Notes: generated by a model not told the origin, from the letters alone. A DNA stretch of 64,000 bases from Pseudoalteromonas shioyasakiensis (GCF_024518675.1 NZ_JANIGL010000001.1:372001-436000); one strand, 5' to 3'. Numbered from the stretch's first letter, positions 1-9,917 are shown. Made by a program: numbers and translations.

Positions 1-117
1 ATCCATACTTACGTTAAAGGTTGCTACTCGTACATTTGTTGCTGCTTGGACATCAGCTACCAAGTCACTGCTGATAAAAATACTCGTAATAGCTGCGACA
101 ATCAGTTTTAACTTCAT
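1..117 (-). CDS. secreted endonuclease/exonuclease/phosphatase-like protein, N-terminal fragment
   Basis: The minus strand is open from an ATG at 117 to the window edge (39 codons). It starts with a typical signal peptide (MKLKLIVAAITSIFISSDLV, then ADVQAA) followed by VRVATFNVSMD. The phrase ATFNVSM just after a signal peptide is characteristic of secreted members of the endonuclease/exonuclease/phosphatase fold. The ATG directly abuts the TAA stop of the upstream transporter gene, so the two are probably co-transcribed. Only the first residues are visible, so the catalytic part cannot be checked and the family call rests on one short motif. Confidence 0.55.
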   Translation of the reverse strand, partial: MKLKLIVAAITSIFISSDLVADVQAATNVRVATFNVSMD

Positions 118-1050
118 TTAAATAAACCCGTCTAAAATTAATATTAAAATTACACTACTAACAACAATCCATAAAAGGATCGCCATTAAAAATGGTTTTA
201 TACCTGCCTTTTTAAGTACGCTTATAGATAACCCACTGCCAATTAAAAATAAGGTCATGACCAACAGCTGCCTAGCAGCATTGTTTAACAATGACCAAAT
301 AGATGAATAATCAGGCAAATATGTATTTATCAGTGCCGCGGCTAGAAAGCCTATAATAAAAAGCGGAATACTGGCTTTTTCTTCAGAGCGCCAAAATACA
401 CCAGCTAACGTTGTATACGGGATAATCCACATTGCACGTGTAAGTTTAACCGTGGTCGCAATACTTAATGCAACAGCACCATAAGTTGCTGATGCACCGA
501 CTACACTACTGGTATCATGAATCGCTAATGCGGCCCACATGCCAAACTGTTCTTGACTTAAATTAAAATAATGACCTATTGTAGGAAATAATAGTAATCC
601 CGCCCCATTAAGCAAAAAAACCACACCTAACGCCACGGCAACTTCATGGTCTTTAGCTTTAATCACTGGCGCCATGGCAGCAATTGCGCTACCTCCACAA
701 ATTGCAGTACCAAACGAAATTAACACGCCTGTGTTACGGTTCAATTTAAATACTTGGGTAAGAATTTCACCTAAACCAATGATGGCGGTAATACTCACAA
801 TGGTGAGCACCAAAGAGCTGCGCCCTACCTCGATCACTTGATTAAAATCAACGGCAAAACCAAGACCAACGACGGCCGCTTTGAGCATCCATTTACTCGC
901 AGTTTGTGATAATTCAGCAAAAGGGTTGCCTAAAACAATAGCAAAACCAGCGCCTAAGATAAGCGCAGAACCCGCACCAACAAAGGGAGTTAGGCATAAG
1001 CCTAATAACAAAATATAAAAAAACTTATGTAAATGTGTTTTCGCAGGCAT
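118..1050 (-). CDS. UPF0324 (YeiH-type) putative sulfate exporter family membrane protein
   Basis: This 310-residue, very hydrophobic protein has about ten predicted membrane segments. The central stretch NTGVLISFGTAICGGSAIAA and the later HDTSSVVGASATYG are the conserved signatures of the UPF0324/YeiH family, which databases often label putative sulfate exporter although the substrate is not firmly established. The length is a little below the usual 330-350 of the family. The gene ends in TAA immediately followed by the ATG of the secreted protein at the window edge, suggesting a two-gene operon. The start at 1050 leads directly into the first hydrophobic segment. A stem-loop at 1141-1165 separates it from purK. 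Confidence 0.8.
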   Translation of the reverse strand: MPAKTHLHKFFYILLLGLCLTPFVGAGSALILGAGFAIVLGNPFAELSQTASKWMLKAAVVGLGFAVDFNQVIEVGRSSLVLTIVSITAIIGLGEILTQVFKLNRNTGVLISFGTAICGGSAIAAMAPVIKAKDHEVAVALGVVFLLNGAGLLLFPTIGHYFNLSQEQFGMWAALAIHDTSSVVGASATYGAVALSIATTVKLTRAMWIIPYTTLAGVFWRSEEKASIPLFIIGFLAAALINTYLPDYSSIWSLLNNAARQLLVMTLFLIGSGLSISVLKKAGIKPFLMAILLWIVVSSVILILILDGFI

Positions 1051-1140
1051 TCATTTTCCAGAATACTTTATCACTATAGTTTACATAGGCTGACATAAAT
1101 GATTGGCGAAAAAAAGAAAAAACGATGGATACAGCAAGTA

Positions 1141-1165
1141 TAAGCCGAGCAGCATGCTCGGCTTA
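1141..1165 (-). terminator. stem-loop downstream of purK
   Basis: TAAGCCGAGC and GCTCGGCTTA form a 10-bp perfect stem around a 5-base loop, 9 bases past the purK stop on the minus strand. No strong U-run follows on the minus strand, so this is either a weak terminator or a 3-prime end stabiliser separating purEK from the transporter gene. Confidence 0.6.
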
Positions 1166-1173
1166 TGGGTAGA

Positions 1174-2322
1174 TTAATTCAAAATTAGCGATGTACTCGT
1201 GGCTAAAACGCCCGGGTATTGCTCTTCAGGCAGGGATTCTGCAAGTTCAGCTAAACGCTCTCCAAGTTCGTGTAAGCTTGAAGCTGAGACATTAATATGC
1301 CCCATTTTACGCCCTGGTTTAGCAGCTTTTCCATACCAATGGCTCGTAACATCAGGCACTTTTAATACATCATGCGGAATTGCTGACTGACCAAGTACAT
1401 TGATCATCGCACTAACGTGTTTGAGCTCAGTATTACCGAGCGGTAAGCCCGCTACTGCGCGCATATGGTTTTCAAACTGTGAGCAATGTGTACCTTGTTG
1501 AGTCCAGTGTCCTGAGTTATGTACTCTGGGCGCTAACTCATTAACTAACAACTGACCACTTACATCAAAAAATTCAATGGCTAAAACGCCAACATAGTTA
1601 AGCTCATTGGCTATTTTATTAAATGCTTCTTCGGCTTGGTGTTGAATCGCTGATTTTTCTTTACCTGCAACAGAGAGTGTAAGCACGCCATTGGTGTGCT
1701 GGTTTTCTGTTAATGGGTAAATAACAGTATTCCCTGATTTATCTCGTGCGCCAATAATGGACACTTCACGATCAAATGGGATCATTTGCTCTGCAATAAT
1801 ACTGTGTGGCATTTGCTCTGTGCCTGAGGCAATAAAGTCAGCCATTTCAGACCAGATTTGCTCTATTTGATCATCAGATTTTAATCGCCACTGCCCTTTA
1901 CCATCATAACCTGCTTGGCAGGTTTTAATGACTAAAGGTTTGCCAAGTAAAGCGACCGCTTGTTCAAGGTGGGCTTTTTCTGTAATAAGTTGATACGGCG
2001 CACATGAGACATCCGTTTTACTCAATAAGGCTTTTTCGATAGCCCGATCACCACCGGTTTTGATTGCATCTTTACCGGGGTAAAACTTATTACTTGCACA
2101 ACACAGCGTAAGCACATCATCAGGAATATGCTCAAATTCAGCGGTTATGGCATCAACATCCGCAATTGCTTGCTCTAAAGTTGTATCATAAACGTGGTTA
2201 GTAAGCGGGTGAATAATCTTTTGACTACCCACATCGTAAGCAACTACATTTAAATTTAATGGGGCGCCAGCTAAGCTCATCATCCGAGCTAGTTGACCAG
2301 CACCTAAAATTAAAATTTTCAT
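1174..2322 (-). CDS. purK: N5-carboxyaminoimidazole ribonucleotide synthase PurK
   Basis: PurK is the ATP-grasp enzyme that makes N5-CAIR from AIR, ATP and bicarbonate in purine synthesis. The 382-residue protein begins with MKILILGAGQLARMM, the nucleotide-binding start typical of PurK, and contains the ATP-grasp elements KTCQAGYDGKGQW (about residues 133-145), EQMIPFDREVSII and the C-terminal NELAPRVHNSGHWT signature. It lies one base after the purE stop, so the two are translated from one message. The length is slightly above that of E. coli PurK (355). No anomaly was seen. Confidence 0.96.
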   Translation of the reverse strand: MKILILGAGQLARMMSLAGAPLNLNVVAYDVGSQKIIHPLTNHVYDTTLEQAIADVDAITAEFEHIPDDVLTLCCASNKFYPGKDAIKTGGDRAIEKALLSKTDVSCAPYQLITEKAHLEQAVALLGKPLVIKTCQAGYDGKGQWRLKSDDQIEQIWSEMADFIASGTEQMPHSIIAEQMIPFDREVSIIGARDKSGNTVIYPLTENQHTNGVLTLSVAGKEKSAIQHQAEEAFNKIANELNYVGVLAIEFFDVSGQLLVNELAPRVHNSGHWTQQGTHCSQFENHMRAVAGLPLGNTELKHVSAMINVLGQSAIPHDVLKVPDVTSHWYGKAAKPGRKMGHINVSASSLHELGERLAELAESLPEEQYPGVLATSTSLILN

Positions 2323-2323
2323 A

Positions 2324-2806
2324 TTACTCTGCTGGATTAGGGTTAGCTAAAATAGTGTCGGTTTGCTCTTTACGGAACGCTTCTACTTTTGCAAAAATCT
2401 CAGGCTGCTGGCAACCTAAAATTTGTGCCGCTAATAAACCTGCGTTGGCAGCACCTGCATCACCGATGGCTAAAGTACCTACAGCTACGCCTTTAGGCAT
2501 TTGGCAAATAGACAACAACGAATCAACGCCATTTAAGGTTTTAGATTTAACTGGTACACCGAGTACAGGCAAAGATGTAAAAGCAGCAGCCATTCCAGGT
2601 AAATGCGCAGCACCACCGGCACCGGCAATAATAACCTTAATGCCACGATCTGCTGCTGAACTTGCATAGTCAGCAAGTAATTGAGGAGTTCTGTGCGCTG
2701 AAACTACTTTAGTTTCATATGCGATGCCAAATTTATCAAGCATAGTCGCTGCGTGTTCCATAGTTGGCCAATCTGATTTGGAACCCATAATAATGCCAAC
2801 AGTCAT
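2324..2806 (-). CDS. purE: N5-carboxyaminoimidazole ribonucleotide mutase PurE
   Basis: PurE (class I) converts N5-CAIR to CAIR, the step after PurK. The 160-residue protein has the family start [14 protein letters not shown] (active-site GSxSD), [11 protein letters not shown] with the catalytic His, and the [11 protein letters not shown] loop. The ATG at 2806 is preceded by GAGGAG at good spacing. It is the first gene of purEK. The promoter must lie between 2807 and the ybiT terminator at 2917-2939. I did not find a convincing PurR box by eye. Confidence 0.97.
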   Translation of the reverse strand: MTVGIIMGSKSDWPTMEHAATMLDKFGIAYETKVVSAHRTPQLLADYASSAADRGIKVIIAGAGGAAHLPGMAAAFTSLPVLGVPVKSKTLNGVDSLLSICQMPKGVAVGTLAIGDAGAANAGLLAAQILGCQQPEIFAKVEAFRKEQTDTILANPNPAE

Positions 2807-2916
2807 AAATACTCCTCAGTAAACTAATTTTCGAACTAATAGCGGACTTTTGTCCTTATTTTAAGGCGGTTATTATACACGTATTAAATATAAAATCGCG
2901 CTAAACGCGCAATAAA

Positions 2917-2939
2917 AAAGCCATGATTGACATGGCTTT
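2917..2939 (-). terminator. intrinsic terminator of ybiT
   Basis: AAAGCCATG and CATGGCTTT form a 9-bp perfect stem with loop ATTGA. On the minus strand the stem is followed by TTTTTTATT, a good U-run. It lies 20 bases past the ybiT stop and insulates purEK from it. Confidence 0.85.
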
Positions 2940-2959
2940 TAAATAATCAAAATGCAGTG

Positions 2960-4546
2960 TTATGCCTCTTTACTGGCAAGGTATTCTGAGTAGGTGCCTC
3001 TAAAATCAATAATCTTAGAATCTTTTACTTCCCAAATACGAGTTGCAAGTGATGAAACAAACTGGCGGTCATGTGACACAAACAACAAGGTTCCTTCGTA
3101 TGCTTCTAACGCTAAGTTTAATGCTTCGATAGACTCCATATCCATATGGTTGGTTGGTTCATCCATTAACAGTATATTTGGCTTATGCATCATAATCTTA
3201 CCAAATAACATACGACCTTGTTCACCACCTGAGATAACTTTAACTGATTTTTTGATATCATTTTGTGAGAACAACATACGCCCTAAAAAGCTACGGACTA
3301 CTTGTTCATCATCACCTTCTTGTTGCCACTGCTCCATCCATTGGAATAAGTTCATGTCTTGCTCAAACTCATCAGCGTGATCTTGTGCATAATAGCCAAT
3401 ATTTGCATTTTCAGACCATTTGAACTCACCTTGTTTTGGTGTAAGGCGACCAGCTAGAGTGTTTAATAATGTAGTTTTACCGACGCCGTTTTCACCGATA
3501 ATGGCAATACGCTCCCCTACTTCCACAAGCCCTTCAAGCCCAGTGAAGAGCATCTCATCAAAACCCTGGCCAAGGTTATTAAGTTCTAGCGCGTTACGGA
3601 ACAATTGTTTTTCTTGCTCGAAACGAATAAAAGGTGATTGACGAGAAGACGCTTTAACTTCGTCTAGTTGAATTTTATCAATTTGTTTAGCACGCGATGT
3701 TGCCTGTTTAGCTTTTGATGCATTGGCAGAGAAGCGAGATACGAACTGTTGTAATTCAGCTATTTGGCTTTTCTTCTTTGCATTTTCACTCAGTAAACGT
3801 TCACGGGCTTGTTCAGCAGCGTACATGTATTCATCGTAATTACCTGGGTAAATACGTAGCTCACCGTAATCAATATCTGCCATATGAGTACATACAGAGT
3901 TTAAGAAATGACGGTCATGGGAAATGATGATCATAGTACAGTCACGCTGATTCAACACATCTTCAAGCCATTTAATGGTATAAATATCCAAGTTATTGGT
4001 AGGCTCATCTAACAGCATAATATCAGGGTCTGAAAATAGTACTTGGGCTAACAAAACACGTAGTTTAAAACCCGGTGCAATTTCTGACATTGGGCCGTAG
4101 TGTTGAGCCGTATCAATACCCACACCCATTAATAATTCACCGGCTTTAGATTCAGCAGAATAACCATCCATTTCAGCAAATTCAGTCTCAAGATCGGCCA
4201 CTTTCATGCCATCTTCTTCACTCATTTCAGGTAAGCTATAAATACGGTCGCGCTCTTGTTTTACTTGCCAAAGTTCTTTGTGACCCATGATCACGGTGTC
4301 AATGACTGAGTATTCTTCATAAGCAAACTGGTCTTGATTTAGTTTCGCTACTCGCTCATTTGGATCAGTACTAACGTTACCAGAGGAAGGTTCCAGTTCA
4401 CCACTAAGAATCTTCATAAAAGTTGATTTACCACAGCCATTTGCACCAATTAAACCATAACGGTTTCCTTCGCCAAATTTTGCAGAAATGTTTTCAAATA
4501 ATGGTTTAGCACCAAATTGCATGGTGATGTTAGCTGTACTAATAAT
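2960..4546 (-). CDS. ybiT: ABC-F family ATPase YbiT
   Basis: This soluble ABC-F protein carries two ATP-binding cassettes and no membrane part. Members act on the ribosome. Walker A motifs GANGCGKST and GENGVGKTT, the two signature motifs, and Walker [11 protein letters not shown] and [10 protein letters not shown] are all intact, and the sequence tracks E. coli YbiT along its whole length. The start is unusual. The longest frame opens with TTG at 4561 without a ribosome-binding site, while GGAGGG at 4559-4554 sits 7 bases before ATT at 4546, and the E. coli start aligns with that ATT. I therefore place the start at ATT 4546 (528 residues). TTG 4561 (533 residues) is the alternative. Confidence 0.93.
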   Translation of the reverse strand: MISTANITMQFGAKPLFENISAKFGEGNRYGLIGANGCGKSTFMKILSGELEPSSGNVSTDPNERVAKLNQDQFAYEEYSVIDTVIMGHKELWQVKQERDRIYSLPEMSEEDGMKVADLETEFAEMDGYSAESKAGELLMGVGIDTAQHYGPMSEIAPGFKLRVLLAQVLFSDPDIMLLDEPTNNLDIYTIKWLEDVLNQRDCTMIIISHDRHFLNSVCTHMADIDYGELRIYPGNYDEYMYAAEQARERLLSENAKKKSQIAELQQFVSRFSANASKAKQATSRAKQIDKIQLDEVKASSRQSPFIRFEQEKQLFRNALELNNLGQGFDEMLFTGLEGLVEVGERIAIIGENGVGKTTLLNTLAGRLTPKQGEFKWSENANIGYYAQDHADEFEQDMNLFQWMEQWQQEGDDEQVVRSFLGRMLFSQNDIKKSVKVISGGEQGRMLFGKIMMHKPNILLMDEPTNHMDMESIEALNLALEAYEGTLLFVSHDRQFVSSLATRIWEVKDSKIIDFRGTYSEYLASKEA

Positions 4547-4825
4547 AGCGCTACCCTCCAAGGGGAAATCATAGAAATTTAATTGGCTGGAGTTTAAACC
4601 AAAATGGGTGTTTTTTCTATGAAATATTGGTGAATAGAGTGCGCAACTAAATACCCTTAGCCTACAATTTATCTAGTATAAGCTTTAGCAAACTGAGGAT
4701 TAATTTACTCTTAATATTATAAATTTCCTCTATACTAATTTAATGATATTTTTTCACTTTACCCATGACGTACCTTTGTTAGGATTGCGCGCTTATGGCA
4801 ACACACGATATCTAAGGTCTAGTTA

Positions 4826-6037
4826 ATGAACAAAAGACTATGCTCTACAATTATAACCGCAATTCTATGCACCCCTAGCGTACAAGCGCTTGAGGTTTAC
4901 AACGACTCAAAAAACTCACTCTCTGTAGGTGGCTTCATTGATGCAAGAGTGATCCACACTCAGGGGCAAACCGAGATAGTCAATGGCGCATCGCGAATTA
5001 ACTTTGATTTTAAAAGACAATTAAAAGAACATTGGTCGGCAATTGCTTTATTAGAATGGGGCGTAAACCCCGTTGGTAGTAGCGATATAATTTACAATAA
5101 CCGATTTGAGTCAATACAAGATGAATTTTTATACAATCGTTTAGGTTATGTGGGTATCGCCCACGACCAATACGGCCAACTGACTATAGGTAAACAATGG
5201 GGTGCATGGTATGACGTTGTTTATAGCACAAACTATAGTTTAGTCTGGGACGGCAATGCAGCAGGTGTTTATACCTATAATAAAGATGACGGTGCTATCA
5301 ATGGTACTGGTCGCGGCGATAAATTATTGCAATACCGCAATAGTTTTGGTGACTTGAGCATTGCAGCTCAAGTACAGTTTAAAAATAATGACTTTTACAC
5401 CTGTGATATCGAGGCTATCTCGGAATCTGCGTGCGAAGCCCTATTCAATAATAATAGTAACTTAGCACAAAAAGTTGAGTTTAATTCTACCTATGCAACA
5501 GCTTTAACCTATCGCTTAACAGATAACTTTACGCTTACAGCTGGAGCAAACCGCGGTGAATTTAATATTGTTTACGCTGATGATGGTGCTATGCAAACAG
5601 CGGTAGACTTAATTTATGGTGCAGGTATTACGTATGGCAGCTTTAACAGAAAAGGCTTATATGTTGCTGCCAATATTAATAAAAATAAAAACCACGACAC
5701 CGATAACATTGGTCGCCTTATTAAAGAAGCGGTAGGACTTGAATCCATGATTTCATACCGCTTTGATAATGATATACGCACTTTTTTAACCTACAACATA
5801 TTCGACGCTGGTGATGATTACGTTATACAACCTAACTTCAATGCTGATCCAAATGATGTATTTAAACGTCAGTTTACTGTATTTGGTTTCCACTACCTAT
5901 TTGATAAAGATACCGTTTTTTACATTGAAGCGAGAAAAGATTTTAGTGATTTTTCAAGTGCAGACAAAGAGCAAGAACAACAGATGGCCCAATCCGAGGA
6001 CGATGGTATAGCCATTGGTTTTAACTACACCCTGTAG
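4826..6037 (+). CDS. outer-membrane porin (Gram-negative porin family)
   Basis: A 403-residue protein with a clear signal peptide (MNKRLCSTIITAILCTPSVQA) followed by alternating beta-strand sequence. LSVGGFIDARVI near the start, GRGDKLLQYRN, and a C-terminal IGFNYTL ending in a hydrophobic-aromatic strand are typical of trimeric general porins (Porin_4 type) in marine gammaproteobacteria. LTIGKQWGAWYDVVY resembles the constriction-loop region of these porins. The ATG at 4826 follows AAGG at 8 bases. It is monocistronic, with a strong terminator after it. Solute specificity cannot be read from the sequence. Confidence 0.85.
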   Translation: MNKRLCSTIITAILCTPSVQALEVYNDSKNSLSVGGFIDARVIHTQGQTEIVNGASRINFDFKRQLKEHWSAIALLEWGVNPVGSSDIIYNNRFESIQDEFLYNRLGYVGIAHDQYGQLTIGKQWGAWYDVVYSTNYSLVWDGNAAGVYTYNKDDGAINGTGRGDKLLQYRNSFGDLSIAAQVQFKNNDFYTCDIEAISESACEALFNNNSNLAQKVEFNSTYATALTYRLTDNFTLTAGANRGEFNIVYADDGAMQTAVDLIYGAGITYGSFNRKGLYVAANINKNKNHDTDNIGRLIKEAVGLESMISYRFDNDIRTFLTYNIFDAGDDYVIQPNFNADPNDVFKRQFTVFGFHYLFDKDTVFYIEARKDFSDFSSADKEQEQQMAQSEDDGIAIGFNYTL

Positions 6038-6046
6038 TTAAAAAAT

Positions 6047-6097
6047 AAAAGCCTCACTCACTTTGATAGCTTATATTTAAAAGTGATCGAGGCTTTT
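6047..6097 (+). terminator. porin terminator
   Basis: AAAAGCCTC (6047-6055) pairs with GAGGCTTTT (6089-6097). An inner TCACTTT/AAAGTGA pairing extends the stem, and T-rich sequence follows. It lies 10 bases after the porin stop. Confidence 0.8.
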
Positions 6098-6283
6098 ATA
6101 TAATGTTTAGTTTAAAACTATTCACAACAGTCTACTCCCCTTCTGGGTATTTCATATAAGCTTTGCTAAATTCACTTATTAAAAATTAATGTTATCGTGT
6201 TAGTCTTCCCTTAACAATTTAGCTATTGCTTAGGTAATGCGAAAACAAAAATAGTATGATGTGTTCTTTATTGCTTTTGTTCA

Positions 6284-6784
6284 TCAAATTAGATTGTTAA
6301 TTGAGTATAGCCAGATACTATCTTGGTATTGTTTAAAGCCTAAATTACTCAATAACTTTACTGAACGTGTATTTTCATTTTCAACACGAGCCATTATAGA
6401 AGTAACCGTTTGAGGAAACAAAACCTGAACTGTTTTAATCGTTAATAAATGCTGCAGAACTTCATTCATATAGCCTTGTTGCCAGAAGCTTTTTGCCAGC
6501 TCAAAACCTAACCAAGCCTGATTGTTTGACACATCATATAAGCCAACACTACCCATAAAACTATTATCTTGGTTATGCAAAATAGCAAAACGAACTCCTG
6601 TGCCTTCATAGTACGCGGCTAAATCATTTTGTATTAAAAGTTTAATATCGTCTCTACTTTGCGGTAAATTGTAATCATTATATTGTGCAACATCAGGCTC
6701 ATTAAGCACCGCCCAAAGTGCTGGTGCATGTTTATGAGTAATTAAACTCAGGGTTACTCGCTCTAAGACTATATTGTTTTTCAT
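6284..6784 (-). CDS. GNAT family N-acetyltransferase (RimJ/RimL-like)
   Basis: This is a 166-residue acetyltransferase of the Acetyltransf_3 type. The N-terminus LERVTLSLITHKHAPALWAV, then IGFELAKSFWQQGYMNEVL-like acetyl-CoA region (LGFELAKSFWQQGYMNEVLQ, about residues 92-111) and the final NTRSVKLLSNLGFKQYQDSI follow the RimJ/RimL pattern, whose members acetylate protein N-termini or small amines. The frame is open further upstream to 6844, but the family start matches the ATG at 6784. No good ribosome-binding site was seen, so expression may be low. The substrate is unknown. A 66-residue gene is divergent from it. Confidence 0.75.
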   Translation of the reverse strand: MKNNIVLERVTLSLITHKHAPALWAVLNEPDVAQYNDYNLPQSRDDIKLLIQNDLAAYYEGTGVRFAILHNQDNSFMGSVGLYDVSNNQAWLGFELAKSFWQQGYMNEVLQHLLTIKTVQVLFPQTVTSIMARVENENTRSVKLLSNLGFKQYQDSIWLYSINNLI

Positions 6785-6861
6785 AGTGATATGACTAAAA
6801 ACTTTATCAAAAGTTATTATTACCTTAAGATACTCAACTAACAAGTGCTAAGGAGCCTGTA

Positions 6862-7062
6862 ATGAGCGAAAATTTTAAAGTTATTCAACCAACTACAACT
6901 GTATATTGCCCAAAAAGAGGCGAAGGTTGGACTTTAACAGGTATTACAAGCATTGAAGAGTATACTTCAGTCATGTTTGATGGCGTTAGATACACTCTAC
7001 CAGCAAGAGAAATAATTGAGCATTTATTGCCAAATCAAAAGATTCGAGAAACAGAAGTTTAA
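6862..7062 (+). CDS. small conserved-looking protein of unknown function
   Basis: A 66-residue soluble protein with AAGGAG (6849-6854) seven bases before its ATG, which makes it a likely real gene. The sequence holds VYCPKRGEGWTLTGITSIEE and a VMFDGVRYTLPAREIIEHLL segment, suggesting a small beta-rich fold. I do not recognise a family. It is divergent from the acetyltransferase and stands alone before the secreted protein gene at 7237. Confidence 0.65.
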   Translation: MSENFKVIQPTTTVYCPKRGEGWTLTGITSIEEYTSVMFDGVRYTLPAREIIEHLLPNQKIRETEV

Positions 7063-7236
7063 AGTAAATTTAACAAAAACCAATTACTTAGAATCATAAT
7101 TTATTTATGTATTTACAAACACTCAGAGTTTTCATGTCAAAACTAACTCTTTTTCCTTAAGTTTAGAATGCTTTTTCCCATAGCTGATAAAAATATTAAC
7201 ATATAAGCTTTTCATAATTTCTTCAGGAGAGTAATT

Positions 7237-8511
7237 ATGAAAAAAAATCAAATAAAACTAGCAGTAATTGCGGCAACTGTTACAGCTAGTTTCCAATTCG
7301 TACAAGCAGCCCAATGTCCTGGTCAACTGTATGGTATAAACGCAGGTCGAGGAGATACAGGAGTCGTTTTTAAACTTAATGAATCAAAAGAGTTAGTTGA
7401 AGCTCACTCTCTTGCTAAATTTAGCTCTTCTGCTTTAGCTTATGTTGAACCAATGAAGCGTTTATATTATGTTGCAGTACCTAGACCACTGGAATATAAG
7501 GTTGATGTTAGTCATTTAGAGTTAGATGACTCAAAACTTTCTTCACTAGCTATTTCTGGTTCAAAATTTCGTTATATCAAACTCGCCTATGTCGATTTAG
7601 ATACCAATGAACATGTTGAAGTGGGCCGTACAGCTAATGTCTACGGGCTTACTTATGATAGTACTAATAACCAGCTAATTGGATTTTATAATAAAAAACT
7701 TTATGCGATTGACCCTGACAGCGCAGAAACAACTGAGCTCGGGGCTATATCAGGAATTAATGATTCAGGTTATTGGCGTGGTGATCTTGTATATCAAGGC
7801 TCACAACTAGTATTAATTACAAGTAAATCAATTTACAACATTAATAAAAATACTCTAAAAGCGACTAAACGGGCAGATCATAGTGTAGGTTCTGTTACTG
7901 GCGCTACATTTGGTCAACAAGGAAATTTACTTGTTACTAAGACTATCCTCACTGATTTAGGCCACGCAAATAAAACATATGTATATAATTTAGATATTGA
8001 TTCAGGTAATAGCATAAAAGTAGCGACCCTACCTGCACGAATTAATGATCTTGCAACTAGTTCACAGATGACTGATTGTTATACAGAATCATTACCAACA
8101 CCAACCACTGGTGGTTCAAATGGTACTGACCCCGGTAACACTGGAGAATGTGTTATCACACAAAAGTGGACTGTTGATTATGAATTTATTCGCGCTGAAT
8201 CAAATCTAGAGAATATATGGGGCTGGGAAGACGACTTTGGTAATTTCCACCCGTTATTAGATGAAACACAGAACGGCAAAGGCACTGCTGCTGTAACTCG
8301 CAAAGGTGGAGGGCCTATATTTAGGTTAGCTGTAAATGGCGACATAAATAACTCTTCTAATGCAGCTGTGAACGATTACGCACGAAATGGTTACAGAATA
8401 CAATTCTGGGAAGATAAATGGGTTTCTGGAAGTATAAATAATGATTTCGATGACTATGTGGTCAAATACAGCTACTCTTCTGCTGGTGATGTAGAGTCTT
8501 GTAATAATTAA
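7237..8511 (+). CDS. secreted beta-rich protein, paralogue 1 (unknown function)
   Basis: A 424-residue protein with a signal peptide ending in VQAA. Its N-terminal ~270 residues (starting CPGQLYGINAGRGDTGVVFKL) look like a repeated beta-propeller-type fold with units such as LYYVAVPRP, LIGFYNKKLYAID and LVLITSKSIYNIN. A Thr/Gly-rich linker near residues 287-302 leads to a C-terminal beta domain with NNDFDDYVV, resembling the Ca-binding end of DUF4114-type domains (DNDFND). A paralogue lies at 11138-12661 with the same two ends but a Calx-beta-like module in the middle. It has its own ribosome-binding site (CAGGAGAG) and terminator. No function is known to me; a cell-surface or matrix role is only a guess. 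Confidence 0.8.
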   Translation: MKKNQIKLAVIAATVTASFQFVQAAQCPGQLYGINAGRGDTGVVFKLNESKELVEAHSLAKFSSSALAYVEPMKRLYYVAVPRPLEYKVDVSHLELDDSKLSSLAISGSKFRYIKLAYVDLDTNEHVEVGRTANVYGLTYDSTNNQLIGFYNKKLYAIDPDSAETTELGAISGINDSGYWRGDLVYQGSQLVLITSKSIYNINKNTLKATKRADHSVGSVTGATFGQQGNLLVTKTILTDLGHANKTYVYNLDIDSGNSIKVATLPARINDLATSSQMTDCYTESLPTPTTGGSNGTDPGNTGECVITQKWTVDYEFIRAESNLENIWGWEDDFGNFHPLLDETQNGKGTAAVTRKGGGPIFRLAVNGDINNSSNAAVNDYARNGYRIQFWEDKWVSGSINNDFDDYVVKYSYSSAGDVESCNN

Positions 8512-8561
8512 TAGTGAATACATATTGATATGTTTAATTAGGCACAATTAATTTCCCTCCT

Positions 8562-8588
8562 AGCCCTAGCTAATACTAGGGCTTTTTT
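8562..8588 (+). terminator. terminator after secreted paralogue 1
   Basis: AGCCCTAG and CTAGGGCT form an 8-bp perfect stem with loop CTAATA, followed by a run of T. Confidence 0.85.
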
Positions 8589-8775
8589 ATTCGCTCCCCG
8601 ATTGGTACACCATACGAATAGTTGATAGTAGTAATAATCTTGGATATTTTAAAAAATGTAGTCGCTCAATAACTACAATAAGTTAGCCATATTTTTCTGA
8701 ACAACATAGTAATCGTCAGTGTAGTCCTCGCTTCCATAGATGCTTTTGCAACTATCATTATCTTATCTTACATAA

Positions 8776-9081
8776 CTAGCCATCTAGCATAATTGCCTTT
8801 GTAGCTAAAATTAATTTAGCTACTTTTAAGTCATGTTCTGGCTTAGCAGCCATGCTTATATTTTGTGTAACTATTGATGTTAGATGATTCGCTATTTTTA
8901 TGGAGTCGTTATTGTTCATCACTAACGCAAAAGTGTGAGGGACATAGCTATCGTATTCGTCGTTCCAATCATCAGTACCATCATTAACTTTAATTGGGTC
9001 CCATTGTTCCCATAAAATTTTTGCTACTTCTTTGTAAAAGCGCGTTTGTTTGCTGTTTAGTTTGTTCATTGACTTTTTCAT
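8776..9081 (-). CDS. small hypothetical protein with WDPIKVND...DEYDSY motif
   Basis: A 101-residue acidic protein. ILWEQWDPIKVND followed by NDEYDSYVPHTFALV is a recurrent pattern in short proteins of unknown role, some annotated DUF1871-like or as putative immunity proteins. I offer that only as a resemblance. No partner toxin is visible next to it. The start may be the ATG at 9081 or the in-frame ATG four codons later; AGGTGA lies somewhat far (about 15 bases) upstream of the first. Confidence 0.65.
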   Translation of the reverse strand: MKKSMNKLNSKQTRFYKEVAKILWEQWDPIKVNDGTDDWNDEYDSYVPHTFALVMNNNDSIKIANHLTSIVTQNISMAAKPEHDLKVAKLILATKAIMLDG

Positions 9082-9338
9082 TGATTAGTATTTAAATCAC
9101 CTGTACCCACTACGGTACAACCTATCTAATATAACTAAATAATGCATCATTATTATTAAGCAAAATAATAGCTTAAAAACAAGACATAACTCTTTCACTT
9201 ACTACAGACATTTAACCTCTTTATTAAAACGAAACTCTGAGTAATTGTGTTCTATGGTTTTAATTAAGCTCGCTGTTGATTATGATCAGGCTACATTGGT
9301 TGTACTATTAAGTAAGCAATTTATATAAAAGGATTACT

Positions 9339-9866
9339 ATGCCAGATTTTAATGAATCTCCAGATCAAATTGTACAAGCCACCGAAGGCTATGTGATGCA
9401 ACAAACCATGTTGCGTATTAAAGATCCCAAGCCATCGGTCGCGTTTTATCAAAATGTATTAGGTATGAAACTACTAGGTAAATATGACTTCCCAGACATG
9501 AAATTCACCTTGTATTTTTTAGGCTATGAGCAAACCATGCCAGAAGGTGACGATAAAACTACAATACAGTGGGTATTTCAACGCCCGGCTCTCATTGAGT
9601 TGACACATAACTGGGGCACTGAAAGCGATGATAGTTTTACCGGCTATGTCAGTGGCAATGAACAGCCAAAGGGCTTTGGCCATATTGGTATAAGCGTGCC
9701 TGATGTGTATGAAGCCTGTGAGCGCTTTACTAAATATGATGTAGAATTTGTAAAAAAACCAGATGACGGCTTAATGAAAGGCTTGGCTTTTATTAAAGAT
9801 CCAGATGGATATTGGATTGAAATACTCTCACCGCAGTGCATTACAGAAATCATCCAATCACAATAG
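9339..9866 (+). CDS. gloA: lactoylglutathione lyase (glyoxalase I), long form
   Basis: Glyoxalase I isomerises the hemithioacetal of methylglyoxal and glutathione to S-lactoylglutathione. The 175-residue protein has the vicinal-oxygen-chelate fold: metal ligands are expected in the QQTMLRIKD strand, the IELTHNW strand, [11 protein letters not shown] and YWIEILSP, and all four are present. The N-terminal extension and the loop with [20 protein letters not shown] match the longer, zinc-type form found in Pseudomonas and eukaryotes rather than the 135-residue nickel form of E. coli. AAAGGA precedes the ATG. A terminator follows directly. Confidence 0.93.
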   Translation: MPDFNESPDQIVQATEGYVMQQTMLRIKDPKPSVAFYQNVLGMKLLGKYDFPDMKFTLYFLGYEQTMPEGDDKTTIQWVFQRPALIELTHNWGTESDDSFTGYVSGNEQPKGFGHIGISVPDVYEACERFTKYDVEFVKKPDDGLMKGLAFIKDPDGYWIEILSPQCITEIIQSQ

Positions 9867-9880
9867 TTAATTTAGAATTT

Positions 9881-9905
9881 AAAAGCCTGCAGATGCAGGC
9901 TTTTA
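9881..9905 (+). terminator. bidirectional terminator between gloA and htpX
   Basis: AAAAGCCTGC, a short AGAT loop and GCAGGCTTTT form a stem flanked by A and T runs, so it can act on both convergent genes. Confidence 0.85.
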
Positions 9906-9917
9906 TACTAACCAAAC

